A DNA stretch of 64,000 nt from Cupriavidus sp. P-10. Lineage in GTDB: Bacteria > Pseudomonadota > Gammaproteobacteria > Burkholderiales > Burkholderiaceae. Within the stretch, counting starts at the first letter, position 1; each line of letters begins with the position of its first letter. Positions 25,674 through 33,984 of this stretch are shown piece by piece. A program made the translations under genes and the position numbers. The DNA lies in assembly GCF_003402535.2 (NCBI RefSeq), contig NZ_AP025170.1, positions 2,046,001 through 2,110,000 on the forward strand. The letters are read 5' to 3'. The notes beneath the pieces are model-generated. The model saw nothing but the letters and a program-made list of their open reading frames with translations. It was not told the origin of the DNA and did not search any database.

Positions 25674-28600
25674 GGCGGCTTCCTGCCAGCGCCATTTCCA
25701 GCACGCGTGCCACGTGGAGGGCCTGCGCATCGGCGCCGTCCAGGATCTGGTGCCGGCAACTGGTGCCGTCGGCGACCACGATGGCATCGGCGGCGCGCTT
25801 GCGCACCGCGGGCAGCAGCGACAGCTCGGCCATGGCTTTCGATGCCTCGAAGTGCTCGGCTTCGTAGCCAAAGCTGCCGGCCATGCCGCAGCACGACGAC
25901 TCCACCGGCGCGACCTTCAGCCCGGGGATCCAGCCCAGCACGGTCTGCACCGGCGTGAAGGCATCGAACGCCTTCTGGTGGCAATGTCCGTGCACCACCG
26001 CTTCCGCTGCCTGCAGGGGCTGCAACGGCAATGCCAGCCGGCCTTCGCGCTGCTCGCGGACCAGGAACTCCTCGAACAGGAACGACAGGCTCGCAAGCTG
26101 CCTGGCCTCGTCGCCATAGCCGTAGCCGAGGAATTCGTCGCGCAGCGACAGCAGGCAGGACGGCTCCAGCCCCACCACCGGGACACCGCGCGCCACATAG
26201 GGACGGAATGCGTCCAGCATGCGCCGGGCCTCTTCCTTCGCCTGGTCGACCAGCCCCGCGGCGAGGAAGGTCCGGCCGCAGCACAGCGGACGCTCGCCCG
26301 CGCGGGTGTTGAAATGCACGGTATAGCCGGCCGCTTCGAGCACTGCCCGCGCGGCGCGCGCGTTTTCGGGCTCCATGTAGTTGCTGAAGGTGTCGACGAA
26401 CAGCAGCACCTCGCGGGTGCCAGCCGGCTCGCCGGCGTCCATGCCCGTTGTGCCCGTTGTGCCCGTTGTGCCCGTTGTCAGGAATGGCTTGCGGAAGCGG
26501 GGCAGCGACCGTTCCGGCGCAAACCCCAGCGCGCGCTTCACCCAGCCCGAGACCAGCGGGATGCTGTCCGCCAGCGCCAGCAGTCCCGACACCCGGCTTG
26601 CCACCGGCGCATAGCGCGGCATGTACGCCACCATGCGCTCGCGCAGGCTGGTGCCGTGCCGCCGGGTCCACGCATGGCGCGCCTCGATCTTCAGCCGGGC
26701 CATGTCGACGCCGGTCGGGCAGTCACGCTTGCAGCCCTTGCACGACACGCACAGGTCCAGCACTTCCTTCACCTCGGGACTCGCCAGCCCTTCGCTGCCG
26801 AGCTGGCCGGAGACGGCCAGCCGCAGCGTATTGGCGCGGCCGCGCGTGGCGTGCTGCTCATCCTTGGTCACGCGATAGCTCGGGCACATGGTGCCGGCGT
26901 CGAACTTGCGGCAGTGGCCGTTGTTGTTGCACATCTCCACCGCCGAGGCCAGCCCGTGCGTGGCCGTGTCGGCGCCGGTGCCGGGCGCGGTCTCCTCGCC
27001 GGTCATCGGGTCGCGGCGCACGTTCCAGGCCGACCAGTCGAGCGCGGGCGTCAGCGGCAGCGCCGCGTAGCCGGGCGCGAAGCGGAAGTTCTCGCGCGCG
27101 TCCATCCTGGGCGGTCGCACGATCTTGTCGGGATTGAAGCGGTTGTCGGGGTCGAACAGCGCCTTGATCTCGCCGAACGCGGCATTGATGCGCGGTCCAT
27201 ACTGCCATGCCACCCATTCACCCCGGCACAGCCCGTCGCCATGCTCGCCGGAATAGGCGCCCTTGTACTCGCGCACCAGCTCGGCCGCTTCCCCGGCGAT
27301 CTCGCGCATGCGCACCGCGCCGTCGCGGCGCATGTCCAGGATCGGGCGCACGTGCAGCGTGCCGACACTGGCGTGCGCGTACCACGTGCCCTCGGTCTCG
27401 TGCTTGTGGAAGACCTCGGTCAGCCGGCGCGTGTACTCGGCCAGGTGCTCCAGCGGTACGGCGCAATCTTCGATGAAGGACACCGGCTTGCCATCGCCCT
27501 TCATGCTCATCATGATGTTGAGCCCGGCCTTGCGCACGTCCCACAGCGCCTTCTGCGCCTTCTCTTCAGGCATCTGCACCACGGAACCCGGCAGCCCCAG
27601 GTCGCCCATCAGCTCGACCAGCTGTTCCAGTCGCGCCAGCAGCGCCTGGCGGTCTTCCCCGGCGAACTCGACCAGCAGGATGGCCTGCGGGTCGCCGGTC
27701 AGCGCGCGCTCGACGACCGGGCGAAAAGCCGGGTTCTCCATCGACAGGTCGATCATGGTCCGGTCGACCAGTTCCACCGCGACCGGGCGCAGCCTGACGA
27801 TATGCTGCGTCATGTCCATGGCCTGGTAGAAGGTGGGAAAGTTCACCACGCCCAGCACCTTGTGCGCGGGCAGCGGCGAAAGCTTCAGCGTGACCTGCCT
27901 GCTGCAGGCCAGCGTTCCCTCGGACCCCACCAGGATGTGCGCCAGGTTGGCGTGGCCATCGTCGGTATAGGCCATCGGGTTCTGGCAATCGAACAGGTCG
28001 ATGTTGTAGCCGGCCACGCGGCGCAGCACCTTCGGCATGCGTTCGGCGATCTCGCCGCGCTCGCGCGTGGCGATGCGCTCCAGCCCGCGCAGGATGCCTT
28101 CGGCGCGCCCCGCCGCCACCGGGTTGGCCAGCGAGCCGAAATGGCATTCGCTGCCGTCGGCCAGCACGGCGTCGATGGCCAGCACGTTATGCACCATGTT
28201 GCCGTAGGCAATCGAGCGCGAACCGCACGAGTTGTTGCCGGTCATGCCGCCGATGGTGCATTGCGCGCCGGTCGACACGTCCACCGGGAACCAGAGCCCG
28301 TGGGGCTTGAGCCAGGCATTGAGATGGTCGAGCACAATGCCCGGCTCCACCGTCACCGTGCGCGCCGCCGCGTCGAAGGCCACCACGTTGTTGAGCCACT
28401 TGCTGTTGTCGATCACCAGCGCCTCGCCCACGGTCTGCCCGCACTGGCTGGTACCGGCGCCGCGCGCCAGCACCGGCACCCGCTGGTCGCGGGCGATGTC
28501 GAGCGCGCGCAGCAGGTCGGCCTGGTCGCGCGGCACGACCACGCCGATCGGCATGATCTGGTAGATCGACGCATCGGTCGCATAGCGCCCACGGCCGGCC

Positions 28601-28725
28601 CGGTCGAACAGCACGTCGCCGCGCAGTTCCTTGCGCAGCAGCGCGGACAGCGGCGAAACGGCGCGATGCTGCGACGGCACCAGGTGGATCGGCTTGACCA
28701 GCGTGGGGGAAGTAAGGGTATTCAT
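25666..28725 (-). CDS. FAD-binding and 4Fe-4S oxidoreductase (D-2-hydroxy acid dehydrogenase, YdiJ type)
   Basis: From ATG 28725 the protein has 1019 residues. An FAD-binding PCMH domain (about 50-250; VLARGAGTSQCGQTVG and CTIGGMTGNNSCGSRS) is followed by an FAD-oxidase C-terminal domain to about 560. Next come two ferredoxin-like clusters (CNNNGHCRKF...MCPSY and CVSCKGCKRDCPTG), then CCG domains (EPSCLLSLRDE; HCHQKAF; SSCCGMAGSFGYE). This layout is that of D-2-hydroxyglutarate or D-lactate dehydrogenases passing electrons to quinone. A nine-base repeat encodes a TTG-rich linker at about residues 750-761. In this operon it could oxidise a 2-hydroxy acid such as glycolate to a 2-oxo acid. Confidence 0.88.
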   Translation of the reverse strand: MNTLTSPTLVKPIHLVPSQHRAVSPLSALLRKELRGDVLFDRAGRGRYATDASIYQIMPIGVVVPRDQADLLRALDIARDQRVPVLARGAGTSQCGQTVGEALVIDNSKWLNNVVAFDAAARTVTVEPGIVLDHLNAWLKPHGLWFPVDVSTGAQCTIGGMTGNNSCGSRSIAYGNMVHNVLAIDAVLADGSECHFGSLANPVAAGRAEGILRGLERIATRERGEIAERMPKVLRRVAGYNIDLFDCQNPMAYTDDGHANLAHILVGSEGTLACSRQVTLKLSPLPAHKVLGVVNFPTFYQAMDMTQHIVRLRPVAVELVDRTMIDLSMENPAFRPVVERALTGDPQAILLVEFAGEDRQALLARLEQLVELMGDLGLPGSVVQMPEEKAQKALWDVRKAGLNIMMSMKGDGKPVSFIEDCAVPLEHLAEYTRRLTEVFHKHETEGTWYAHASVGTLHVRPILDMRRDGAVRMREIAGEAAELVREYKGAYSGEHGDGLCRGEWVAWQYGPRINAAFGEIKALFDPDNRFNPDKIVRPPRMDARENFRFAPGYAALPLTPALDWSAWNVRRDPMTGEETAPGTGADTATHGLASAVEMCNNNGHCRKFDAGTMCPSYRVTKDEQHATRGRANTLRLAVSGQLGSEGLASPEVKEVLDLCVSCKGCKRDCPTGVDMARLKIEARHAWTRRHGTSLRERMVAYMPRYAPVASRVSGLLALADSIPLVSGWVKRALGFAPERSLPRFRKPFLTTGTTGTTGTTGMDAGEPAGTREVLLFVDTFSNYMEPENARAARAVLEAAGYTVHFNTRAGERPLCCGRTFLAAGLVDQAKEEARRMLDAFRPYVARGVPVVGLEPSCLLSLRDEFLGYGYGDEARQLASLSFLFEEFLVREQREGRLALPLQPLQAAEAVVHGHCHQKAFDAFTPVQTVLGWIPGLKVAPVESSCCGMAGSFGYEAEHFEASKAMAELSLLPAVRKRAADAIVVADGTSCRHQILDGADAQALHVARVLEMALAGSRHG
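26442..26477. repeat. Four tandem copies of a 9-bp repeat inside the oxidase gene
   Basis: TGCCCGTTG is repeated four times without error. It is in frame with the oxidase gene and encodes a threonine-threonine-glycine repeat in the linker between the second ferredoxin-like site and the CCG domains. Copy number can change by slippage without breaking the frame. Confidence 0.9.
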
Positions 28726-28905
28726 GGCAATCGGCAGGCTTGTGTTCGGCTGGACGAACATCGGTGGATGCATGCGGAAATCCGCAGGCAACAGGCAACA
28801 GGCGCCCCTGCCGATCACCCCGACGTGACGGCATGGACTTGAGACGCGTGGAGACGACCTTCAGGCCGGTCCGGACCTTTCCGGCGCCGGCCTATGCCGC
28901 AGGGT

Positions 28906-30126
28906 TCAGGCGGCCACCTTCAGCACCGGCGTATCCGCGTGCGCGGCCAGGTATTCCATGGCCGCCGCGACACCGCTCGCGGCGACGGGGACGCCGGCCA
29001 GCTTCAGCCCCATTTCGCAGCCAGCCAGCGTAGCCATCAGCGTCAGGTCATTGCAGTCGCCCAGATGGCCGATGCGGAACATGCGGCCGCGCATCTTGCC
29101 GAGCGCCTGGCCCAGCGACATGTTGAAGCGCTCATAGATGAGCTTGCGCACGGCGTCGGCGTCCACGCCCTCCGGCATCATCACGCCCGTCAGCACGGGG
29201 CTGTACACGGCCGGATCGGCACACTGGATTTCCAGGCCCCAGGCGCGCACGGCGCGGCGCGTGGCTTCCGCCAGGCGCTGGTGGCGGGCGAAGACGTTGT
29301 CCAGCCCCTCGCCCAGGATCATGTCGAGCGCCTCGGACAGGCCGTAGAGCAGGTTGGTGTTCGGGGTGTACGGCCAGTAGCCGTTCTGGTTGGCTTCGAT
29401 GATTTCCGTCCAGCCCCAGAACGCGCGCGGCAGCCTGGCCTTCTGGCTGGCCGCGATCGCCTTCGGCGAGACTGCGTTGAAGCTGATGCCGGGCGGCAGC
29501 ATCAAACCCTTCTGCGAACCCGACACCGTGACATCGGCGCCCCACTCGTCATGCCGGTAGTCGGCCGAGGCCAGCCCCGAGATCGTGTCCACCAGCAGCA
29601 AGGCCGGGTGGCCGGCCGCGTCGATGGCCTTGCGCACCGCGGCGATGTTCGAGGTCACGCCGGTCGACGTCTCGTTATGCACCACGCATACCGCCTTGAT
29701 CGAGTGCGCCGTGTCCTGGCGCAGCCGCGCCTCGATCATGTCGGCCTGCACCCCGCGACGCCATCCTTCGATGCCCTGCAGGCCCAGGAACTCCGGCTTG
29801 AGGCCCAGCGCTTCGGCCATCTTCTTCCACAACGTGGCGAAGTGACCCGTCTCAAACATCAGCACATGGTCGCCCGGGCTCAGCGTGTTGGTCAGCGCGG
29901 CCTCCCAGGCGCCGGTACCCGACGCCGGGTAAATGATCACGGGTTGTTCGGTCTTGAAGATCTTCCTGATATCGGCCAGCACCTTGCGCCCCAGCGCGCC
30001 GAACTCGGGGCCGCGGTGGTCGATGGTCGGGTAGCTCATGGCGCGCAGGATGCGATCAGGCACCGGGCTCGGGCCGGGGATCTGCAGGAAATGGCGGCCA
30101 GCCGGATGGAAATCGAGGTGGATCAT
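28906..30126 (-). CDS. Class V aminotransferase, serine/aspartate-glyoxylate type
   Basis: The 406-residue fold-type I PLP enzyme has the PLP lysine in DVTVSGSQKGLMLPPG. The N-terminus FLQIPGPSPVPDRILRAM, ATIDHRGPEF-like segment, YPASGTGAWEAALTNTLSPG and HNETSTGVTSNI are typical of serine-glyoxylate aminotransferase and of BhcA, which makes glycine from glyoxylate with aspartate or serine as donor. I chose ATG 30126; GGGAGG-like sequence is not ideal, but GGAGACGACC lies just upstream. It is the first gene of the minus-strand operon, 180 bp ahead of the oxidase gene, and divergent from the GntR regulator at 30293. Its product fits the glycine/glyoxylate aldolase downstream. Confidence 0.88.
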   Translation of the reverse strand: MIHLDFHPAGRHFLQIPGPSPVPDRILRAMSYPTIDHRGPEFGALGRKVLADIRKIFKTEQPVIIYPASGTGAWEAALTNTLSPGDHVLMFETGHFATLWKKMAEALGLKPEFLGLQGIEGWRRGVQADMIEARLRQDTAHSIKAVCVVHNETSTGVTSNIAAVRKAIDAAGHPALLLVDTISGLASADYRHDEWGADVTVSGSQKGLMLPPGISFNAVSPKAIAASQKARLPRAFWGWTEIIEANQNGYWPYTPNTNLLYGLSEALDMILGEGLDNVFARHQRLAEATRRAVRAWGLEIQCADPAVYSPVLTGVMMPEGVDADAVRKLIYERFNMSLGQALGKMRGRMFRIGHLGDCNDLTLMATLAGCEMGLKLAGVPVAASGVAAAMEYLAAHADTPVLKVAA

Positions 30127-30144
30127 GGGAGGTCGTCTCCTTGG

Positions 30145-30298
30145 TTGAATTTTGAATTTTGAATGCAATCTACTGTAGCACCAGCTGCGGCGGCGCTTCA
30201 AGGCGAACTTTTTCCGCGTAAACCCTTAGCAACACTGGAGTTTTCGGCCTTGAGATACAATCGAGGCAAGTTTCCGAAGATGGGAAAATTGAATGCAA
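30145..30298. promoter_or_regulatory. Repeats in the aminotransferase/GntR divergent control region
   Basis: Three tandem 7-bp units (TTGAATT, TTGAATT, TTGAATG) occupy 30145-30165, just upstream of the aminotransferase start. The decamer TTGAATGCAA occurs at 30159-30168 and again, in the same orientation, at 30289-30298, where it overlaps the start codon of the GntR gene. A regulator bound to both could control both promoters. That use is inference; the repeats themselves are plain. Confidence 0.5.
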
Positions 30299-31018
30299 AA
30301 TCCTCTGGACGACGAGAACAGACAATCCGAAGGGCTCATGCCCAAGGTCGAGCGCAAGCGCCTGCACGACATCGTGGTCGAGCACCTGCGCCGGTTCATC
30401 GTTGAAGGCGTGCTGTCGCCGGGCATGAAGCTGAACGAGCGCGAACTGTGCGAGACACTTGGCATCTCCCGCACGCCGCTGCGCGAGGCGCTCAAGGTGC
30501 TGGCCGCGGAAGGCCTGATCGACATCTGGCCGAACCGTGGCGCGAGCGTGTCGCGCATGAGCGAGACCGAAGTGTGGGAAATGTTCGAACTGATGAGCGG
30601 CCTGGAGGCCTTCGCGGGCGAGCTGGCATGCGAGCGCATCACGCCGGCTGAGCTCTCCGAGATCAAGGCGCTGCACTACTCCATGCTCGCCTGCCGCGTA
30701 CAGAAGGACTTGCCCGGCTACTACGCCCGCAACCAGGAGATCCACAACCTGATCGTGGCCTCTGCGCGCAACTCGGCGCTAAGCCAGACCTACCTGGCGC
30801 TGAACCGGCGCATCCAGGCGCTGCGTTTCCGCTCCAACTACCTGTCGGACAAGTGGGACCGTGCGGTCGACGAGCACGAAGGCATGATGAGCGCCCTCGA
30901 GGCGCGCGATGGCCAGAAGCTGGCCGGCATCCTGCGGCACCACTTGCTGGACAAGCGGGATGCGGTCATGCAGATTCATCCCGATCCGGTGAAGGACAAG
31001 CCTGCGCAGAACGCGTGA
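30293..31018 (+). CDS. GntR-family transcriptional regulator, FCD (FadR/VanR) subfamily
   Basis: The 241-residue protein has a winged helix at residues 20-85 (RLHDIVVEHLRRFIVEGVLS, then ETLGISRTPLREALKVLAAE) and an all-helical FCD effector domain from about 95 to 225 (EMFELMSGLEAFAGELACER, NQEIHNLIVASARNSAL and VDEHEGMMSALEARD carry likely metal-binding residues). FCD regulators usually respond to a carboxylic acid. It is divergent from the aminotransferase-oxidase-aldolase-TctCBA operon and is its obvious regulator. The extended N-terminus (about 18 residues before the helix) is plausible but not certain. Confidence 0.88.
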   Translation: MQNPLDDENRQSEGLMPKVERKRLHDIVVEHLRRFIVEGVLSPGMKLNERELCETLGISRTPLREALKVLAAEGLIDIWPNRGASVSRMSETEVWEMFELMSGLEAFAGELACERITPAELSEIKALHYSMLACRVQKDLPGYYARNQEIHNLIVASARNSALSQTYLALNRRIQALRFRSNYLSDKWDRAVDEHEGMMSALEARDGQKLAGILRHHLLDKRDAVMQIHPDPVKDKPAQNA

Positions 31019-31040
31019 CGCCGGCGCGGCGTCCGGCGCC

Positions 31041-31441
31041 TCAGATCGATAGCTCGAAAAGCCTGCCCGAAAGGCCTGCCTTCGCCAGCACCTCCAGCGA
31101 AACCTGCTGGCGCGATGAGGTAATGAACAGGCTGCCAGAACCGGCCCCTCCGATGCAGACATCGGAAGGGCACGGCACCGGCATGCCCACGACCCGGTCC
31201 AGGGTCCCGTCCGCCAGGAAGCGCATCACGCTCCATCCCTCGCACATCGCGGTCCAGATGCCACCGCTGGCATCCAGCGCAACGCCTGCACGGTCTCGCC
31301 GAGGCTCCACTGCGTCACCAGTGCGCCGCCCGGCTTCAGCAGGCCGATATTGCAGCCCTCACCTGCCGCCGGCACCGCCACCCACAAATCGCGGTCCGCG
31401 CCTTCACAGTGCCCCGACCGCTTATCGCACACTGACTTCAC
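31041..31441 (-). pseudogene. SMP-30/gluconolactonase family relic with frameshift
   Basis: Two overlapping minus-strand frames together give the C-terminal half of an SMP-30-type beta-propeller. LWVAVPAAGEGCNIGLLKPG, then GALVTQWSL, lies in one frame (31226-31441); VALDASGGIWTAMCEGWSVM and PSDVCIGGAGSGSLFITSSR lie in the other (31041-31310). The switch is near 31280-31300, where one frame stops making family-like sequence and the other begins. The N-terminal half and start are gone. It was probably a lactonase gene linked to the neighbouring catabolic clusters. Confidence 0.65.
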
Positions 31442-31569
31442 GGAATGCGTTCCGGGGCAGCCTCATGGCAAGTACCCGCTTCGTCCGCTCCGGCATAATC
31501 GATCGGCGGATTCACCGCTGGAACCCGCCGCAAAGGCGGGGACAAAAATTGCCAAAGCAGGAGACGTAG

Positions 31570-32556
31570 TTGAGTATTTCGAATCACGCTGCGCGCAGCG
31601 CACGACTGGTAACGCTCGCCATCACGAGCCTGGTGATCGGTCATACCGCCTTCGCGGCCGACGCCTGGCCCACCAGGCCGATCAAGGTCATCGTTCCCTA
31701 TACCCCCGGCGGGTCCACCGACACGGTAGCCCGGGTCGTGTTCGAAAGGGTCTCGCAAAGCCTCGGCCAGCCCATCATCATCGAGAACAAGCCTGGCGCG
31801 AACAGTACGCTTGGCGTTGGCGTTGCCGCACGCTCGGCGCCGGACGGCTATACCTTTGTCTCGGTGCTCGCGGCCTACAGCGCCAACATGTCGCTGTATT
31901 CCAAGCTGAGCTACAAGCCTTCGGACCTCGTGCCGGTGGCGCAGATGGCGGAACTGCCGCTGTTCCTGTTCGCCAGCAAGAAGGTACCGGCAAAGACCGT
32001 TGCCGAACTGGTCGACTATGGCAAGAAGCATCCCGATACGCTGACCTTCGGCTCTAGCGGCGTGGGCAGCTCGGCGCATTTGACGGGCGAACGGCTGGCC
32101 ATGGAGTCCAAGGTCAGGATGACCCATGTGCCGTACAACGGCAGCGCACCGATCCTGCCGGCACTTGTCTCCGGCGAGGTGTCTGTGGCATTCGATCCCC
32201 TGCTGGTGCCGATGCCGCACGTGAAGTCGGGCAAGATCAATGTGCTGGCCGTGGCCTCGGCCAAGCGCTGGCCGGGCGAGCCGAATATCCCGACCATGGA
32301 AGAATCGGGCTTCCCGGGCTTCGTGATGAGTTCCTGGACCGGCCTGCTGGCGCCTGCCGGCACGCCCGCGCCCGTGGTTGAGCGCATGGCCAAGGAGATC
32401 GCCGCGGCGACGCGCAGCCCGGACGTGGCAAAGAAGCTGACCGAACTGGGATTCGTGCCGGTAGGCAGCTCCTCCGAAGAGTTCCGCAAGGTGATCGAGC
32501 GCGACATCACTCGATACGGTCAGATCGTCAAGGCGGGAAAGATCACCCTCGACTGA
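31570..32556 (+). CDS. Bug/TctC-family periplasmic substrate-binding protein
   Basis: The 328-residue protein starts at a TTG codon, supported by AGGAGACG placed about 6 bp upstream; no suitable ATG exists in the signal region. The signal peptide ends near HTAFAADA, followed by WPTRPIKVIVPYTPGGSTDT, PGANSTLG, THVPYNGSAPILPALVSGEV and AGTPAPVVERMA. It stands alone, flanked by the SMP-30 relic and by the convergent ABC genes. Either it shares a TctAB pair encoded elsewhere or it is what remains of a catabolic cluster. The ligand is unknown. Confidence 0.88.
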   Translation: MSISNHAARSARLVTLAITSLVIGHTAFAADAWPTRPIKVIVPYTPGGSTDTVARVVFERVSQSLGQPIIIENKPGANSTLGVGVAARSAPDGYTFVSVLAAYSANMSLYSKLSYKPSDLVPVAQMAELPLFLFASKKVPAKTVAELVDYGKKHPDTLTFGSSGVGSSAHLTGERLAMESKVRMTHVPYNGSAPILPALVSGEVSVAFDPLLVPMPHVKSGKINVLAVASAKRWPGEPNIPTMEESGFPGFVMSSWTGLLAPAGTPAPVVERMAKEIAAATRSPDVAKKLTELGFVPVGSSSEEFRKVIERDITRYGQIVKAGKITLD

Positions 32557-32616
32557 GACAGGCGCTGCGGCCCCAATACGCGATAAGCGATAAGAGATAA
32601 GCGACCACGCCCTGCC

Positions 32617-33984
32617 TCAAGGCCGCAGCCGCACCGTACACATCGCCCACAGGCCCAGCGCGCCCAGCAGCCATGGCAGCCCGATTGCCGCCAGCAGGTA
32701 AGCGCTGGCGACATGTGGCCGCGGTGTGGTCGCGGCAAAGGCCGGCCTGCCGGCGAAGTCCTCCGCACCGAAGGCAAGCCGGCCGAACAGGTAGGGATAG
32801 TGGAAGGTCCTGACCGACTGGTGGAATGCGCCAATACGGTCCTGGAAGGCCAGCTGGGCTTCCAGGTCAGTGTGCGCCAGCCGGTGCAGGAAGGCCTGCG
32901 CGGCCACGCCGGGCAGCAGCCAGCCGAGCCGGCCGGTCCACTGTTGCCGCGCATCGAGCCCGGCACGGTAGGCCTGCACCTGGCCCGCCACGCTCTCGTC
33001 GCCGACCTGGTGCAGCGCGTAGTACCAGGCCCAGTTGAATCCCGTGCGCGGCGGCGCGATGCCGGCCCATTGCGGGTGGCTGCGCACGAACTGGCGCATG
33101 GTGACTTCGCGCGGCACTTCCCAGCCCGCGTGGACGGCCTGCCGCTGCGCCAGCATCAGGTCGATACCCTGGTTGACGGGGATGGCGCGGGCCAGCCCGA
33201 TATTGGCGACCACCGGCAACACCACGGTCAGCCCCACCCAGGTTCCCATCAGCACCGTGGCGTTGGTGCGCGAGCGCCAGCCGCGCGTGACCACCAGCAG
33301 CGCGGCGCCGAACCAGAAAGCGAGGTAGCTGGCCACCACCGCCACGGCGGCCGCGATCGCGGGCCATGGCATGCCGGCAACGGCTGCGCCCGCCAGCATC
33401 GGCAGCGCGACGCAAGCCAGCACCAGGCCATAGCGCAGCGCCACGCGCCGCAGCCACAGTTGCCGCAGCGACCCCGGCATCGACAATAGCAGCCGCAGCC
33501 GCCCGGCCTGGCGCTCGCCCGAGACCAGGTCATGCAGCAAGGCAATGACGAACAGCGGCGCCAGGTAGACCAGCACGAAGGCAAAGTCGAAGCGCCCCGG
33601 CAGCGCCAGCTCGGGATTGAAATGCTCGCCGTCATAGGCCTGCGACTGCAGGCCGAGCATGCGCACGCGCTGGATGAACGGCGCCACGTCGCGCAGCCCC
33701 AGCGCCAGGAACGCCGCGTCGGAAGGCGGATCCGCAGTGAAGTAGAAGCTGTAGTAGGCCACCATGCCGACGTCACCCACATGGCGTTCGTACACGTCCG
33801 CGGCGCGCTGTTCGTGCAGTGCCGCCGCGCGCGCGATGGTGTGCTGCTGCCGCGACACTTCGTGCAGCCCCGCCCCGACCGCCAGACAGGTCAGCAGGCA
33901 CAGCAGCACCAGTGCGGCCACGGTCAGCCGCGCGCGCACGATCAGGCGCCATTCCTCGCGCATGCCCATTCGCCATCCGCTCAT
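32617..33984 (-). CDS. ABC-2 type exporter permease (DUF3526-like), second subunit
   Basis: The 455-residue protein has an N-terminal helix (about 22-42), a long extracytoplasmic domain (about 45-165), five or so further helices (FDFAFVLVYLAPLFVIALLH, then VALRYGLVLACVALPMLAG) and a last helix near the C-terminus. The opening MREEWRLIVRARLTVAALVL repeats that of the gene before it (REEWRLMRRDKVAVASLAL), so the pair arose by duplication and probably forms a heterodimer. It overlaps the upstream permease by 4 bp (ATGA). The pair with the ATPase at 35420 would form an exporter of unknown substrate. Confidence 0.78.
   Translation of the reverse strand: MSGWRMGMREEWRLIVRARLTVAALVLLCLLTCLAVGAGLHEVSRQQHTIARAAALHEQRAADVYERHVGDVGMVAYYSFYFTADPPSDAAFLALGLRDVAPFIQRVRMLGLQSQAYDGEHFNPELALPGRFDFAFVLVYLAPLFVIALLHDLVSGERQAGRLRLLLSMPGSLRQLWLRRVALRYGLVLACVALPMLAGAAVAGMPWPAIAAAVAVVASYLAFWFGAALLVVTRGWRSRTNATVLMGTWVGLTVVLPVVANIGLARAIPVNQGIDLMLAQRQAVHAGWEVPREVTMRQFVRSHPQWAGIAPPRTGFNWAWYYALHQVGDESVAGQVQAYRAGLDARQQWTGRLGWLLPGVAAQAFLHRLAHTDLEAQLAFQDRIGAFHQSVRTFHYPYLFGRLAFGAEDFAGRPAFAATTPRPHVASAYLLAAIGLPWLLGALGLWAMCTVRLRP

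Noticed and set aside
25483..28842. 1119-residue open frame on the plus strand
   Set aside because: It is antisense to the FAD/Fe-S oxidase, which has full domain signatures; long antisense frames are common in GC-rich DNA with biased third positions.
32568..32605. Short GATAAG direct repeats after the Bug gene
   Set aside because: Three short units of 6-8 bases in a non-coding gap; no symmetry or U-tract to support a function.
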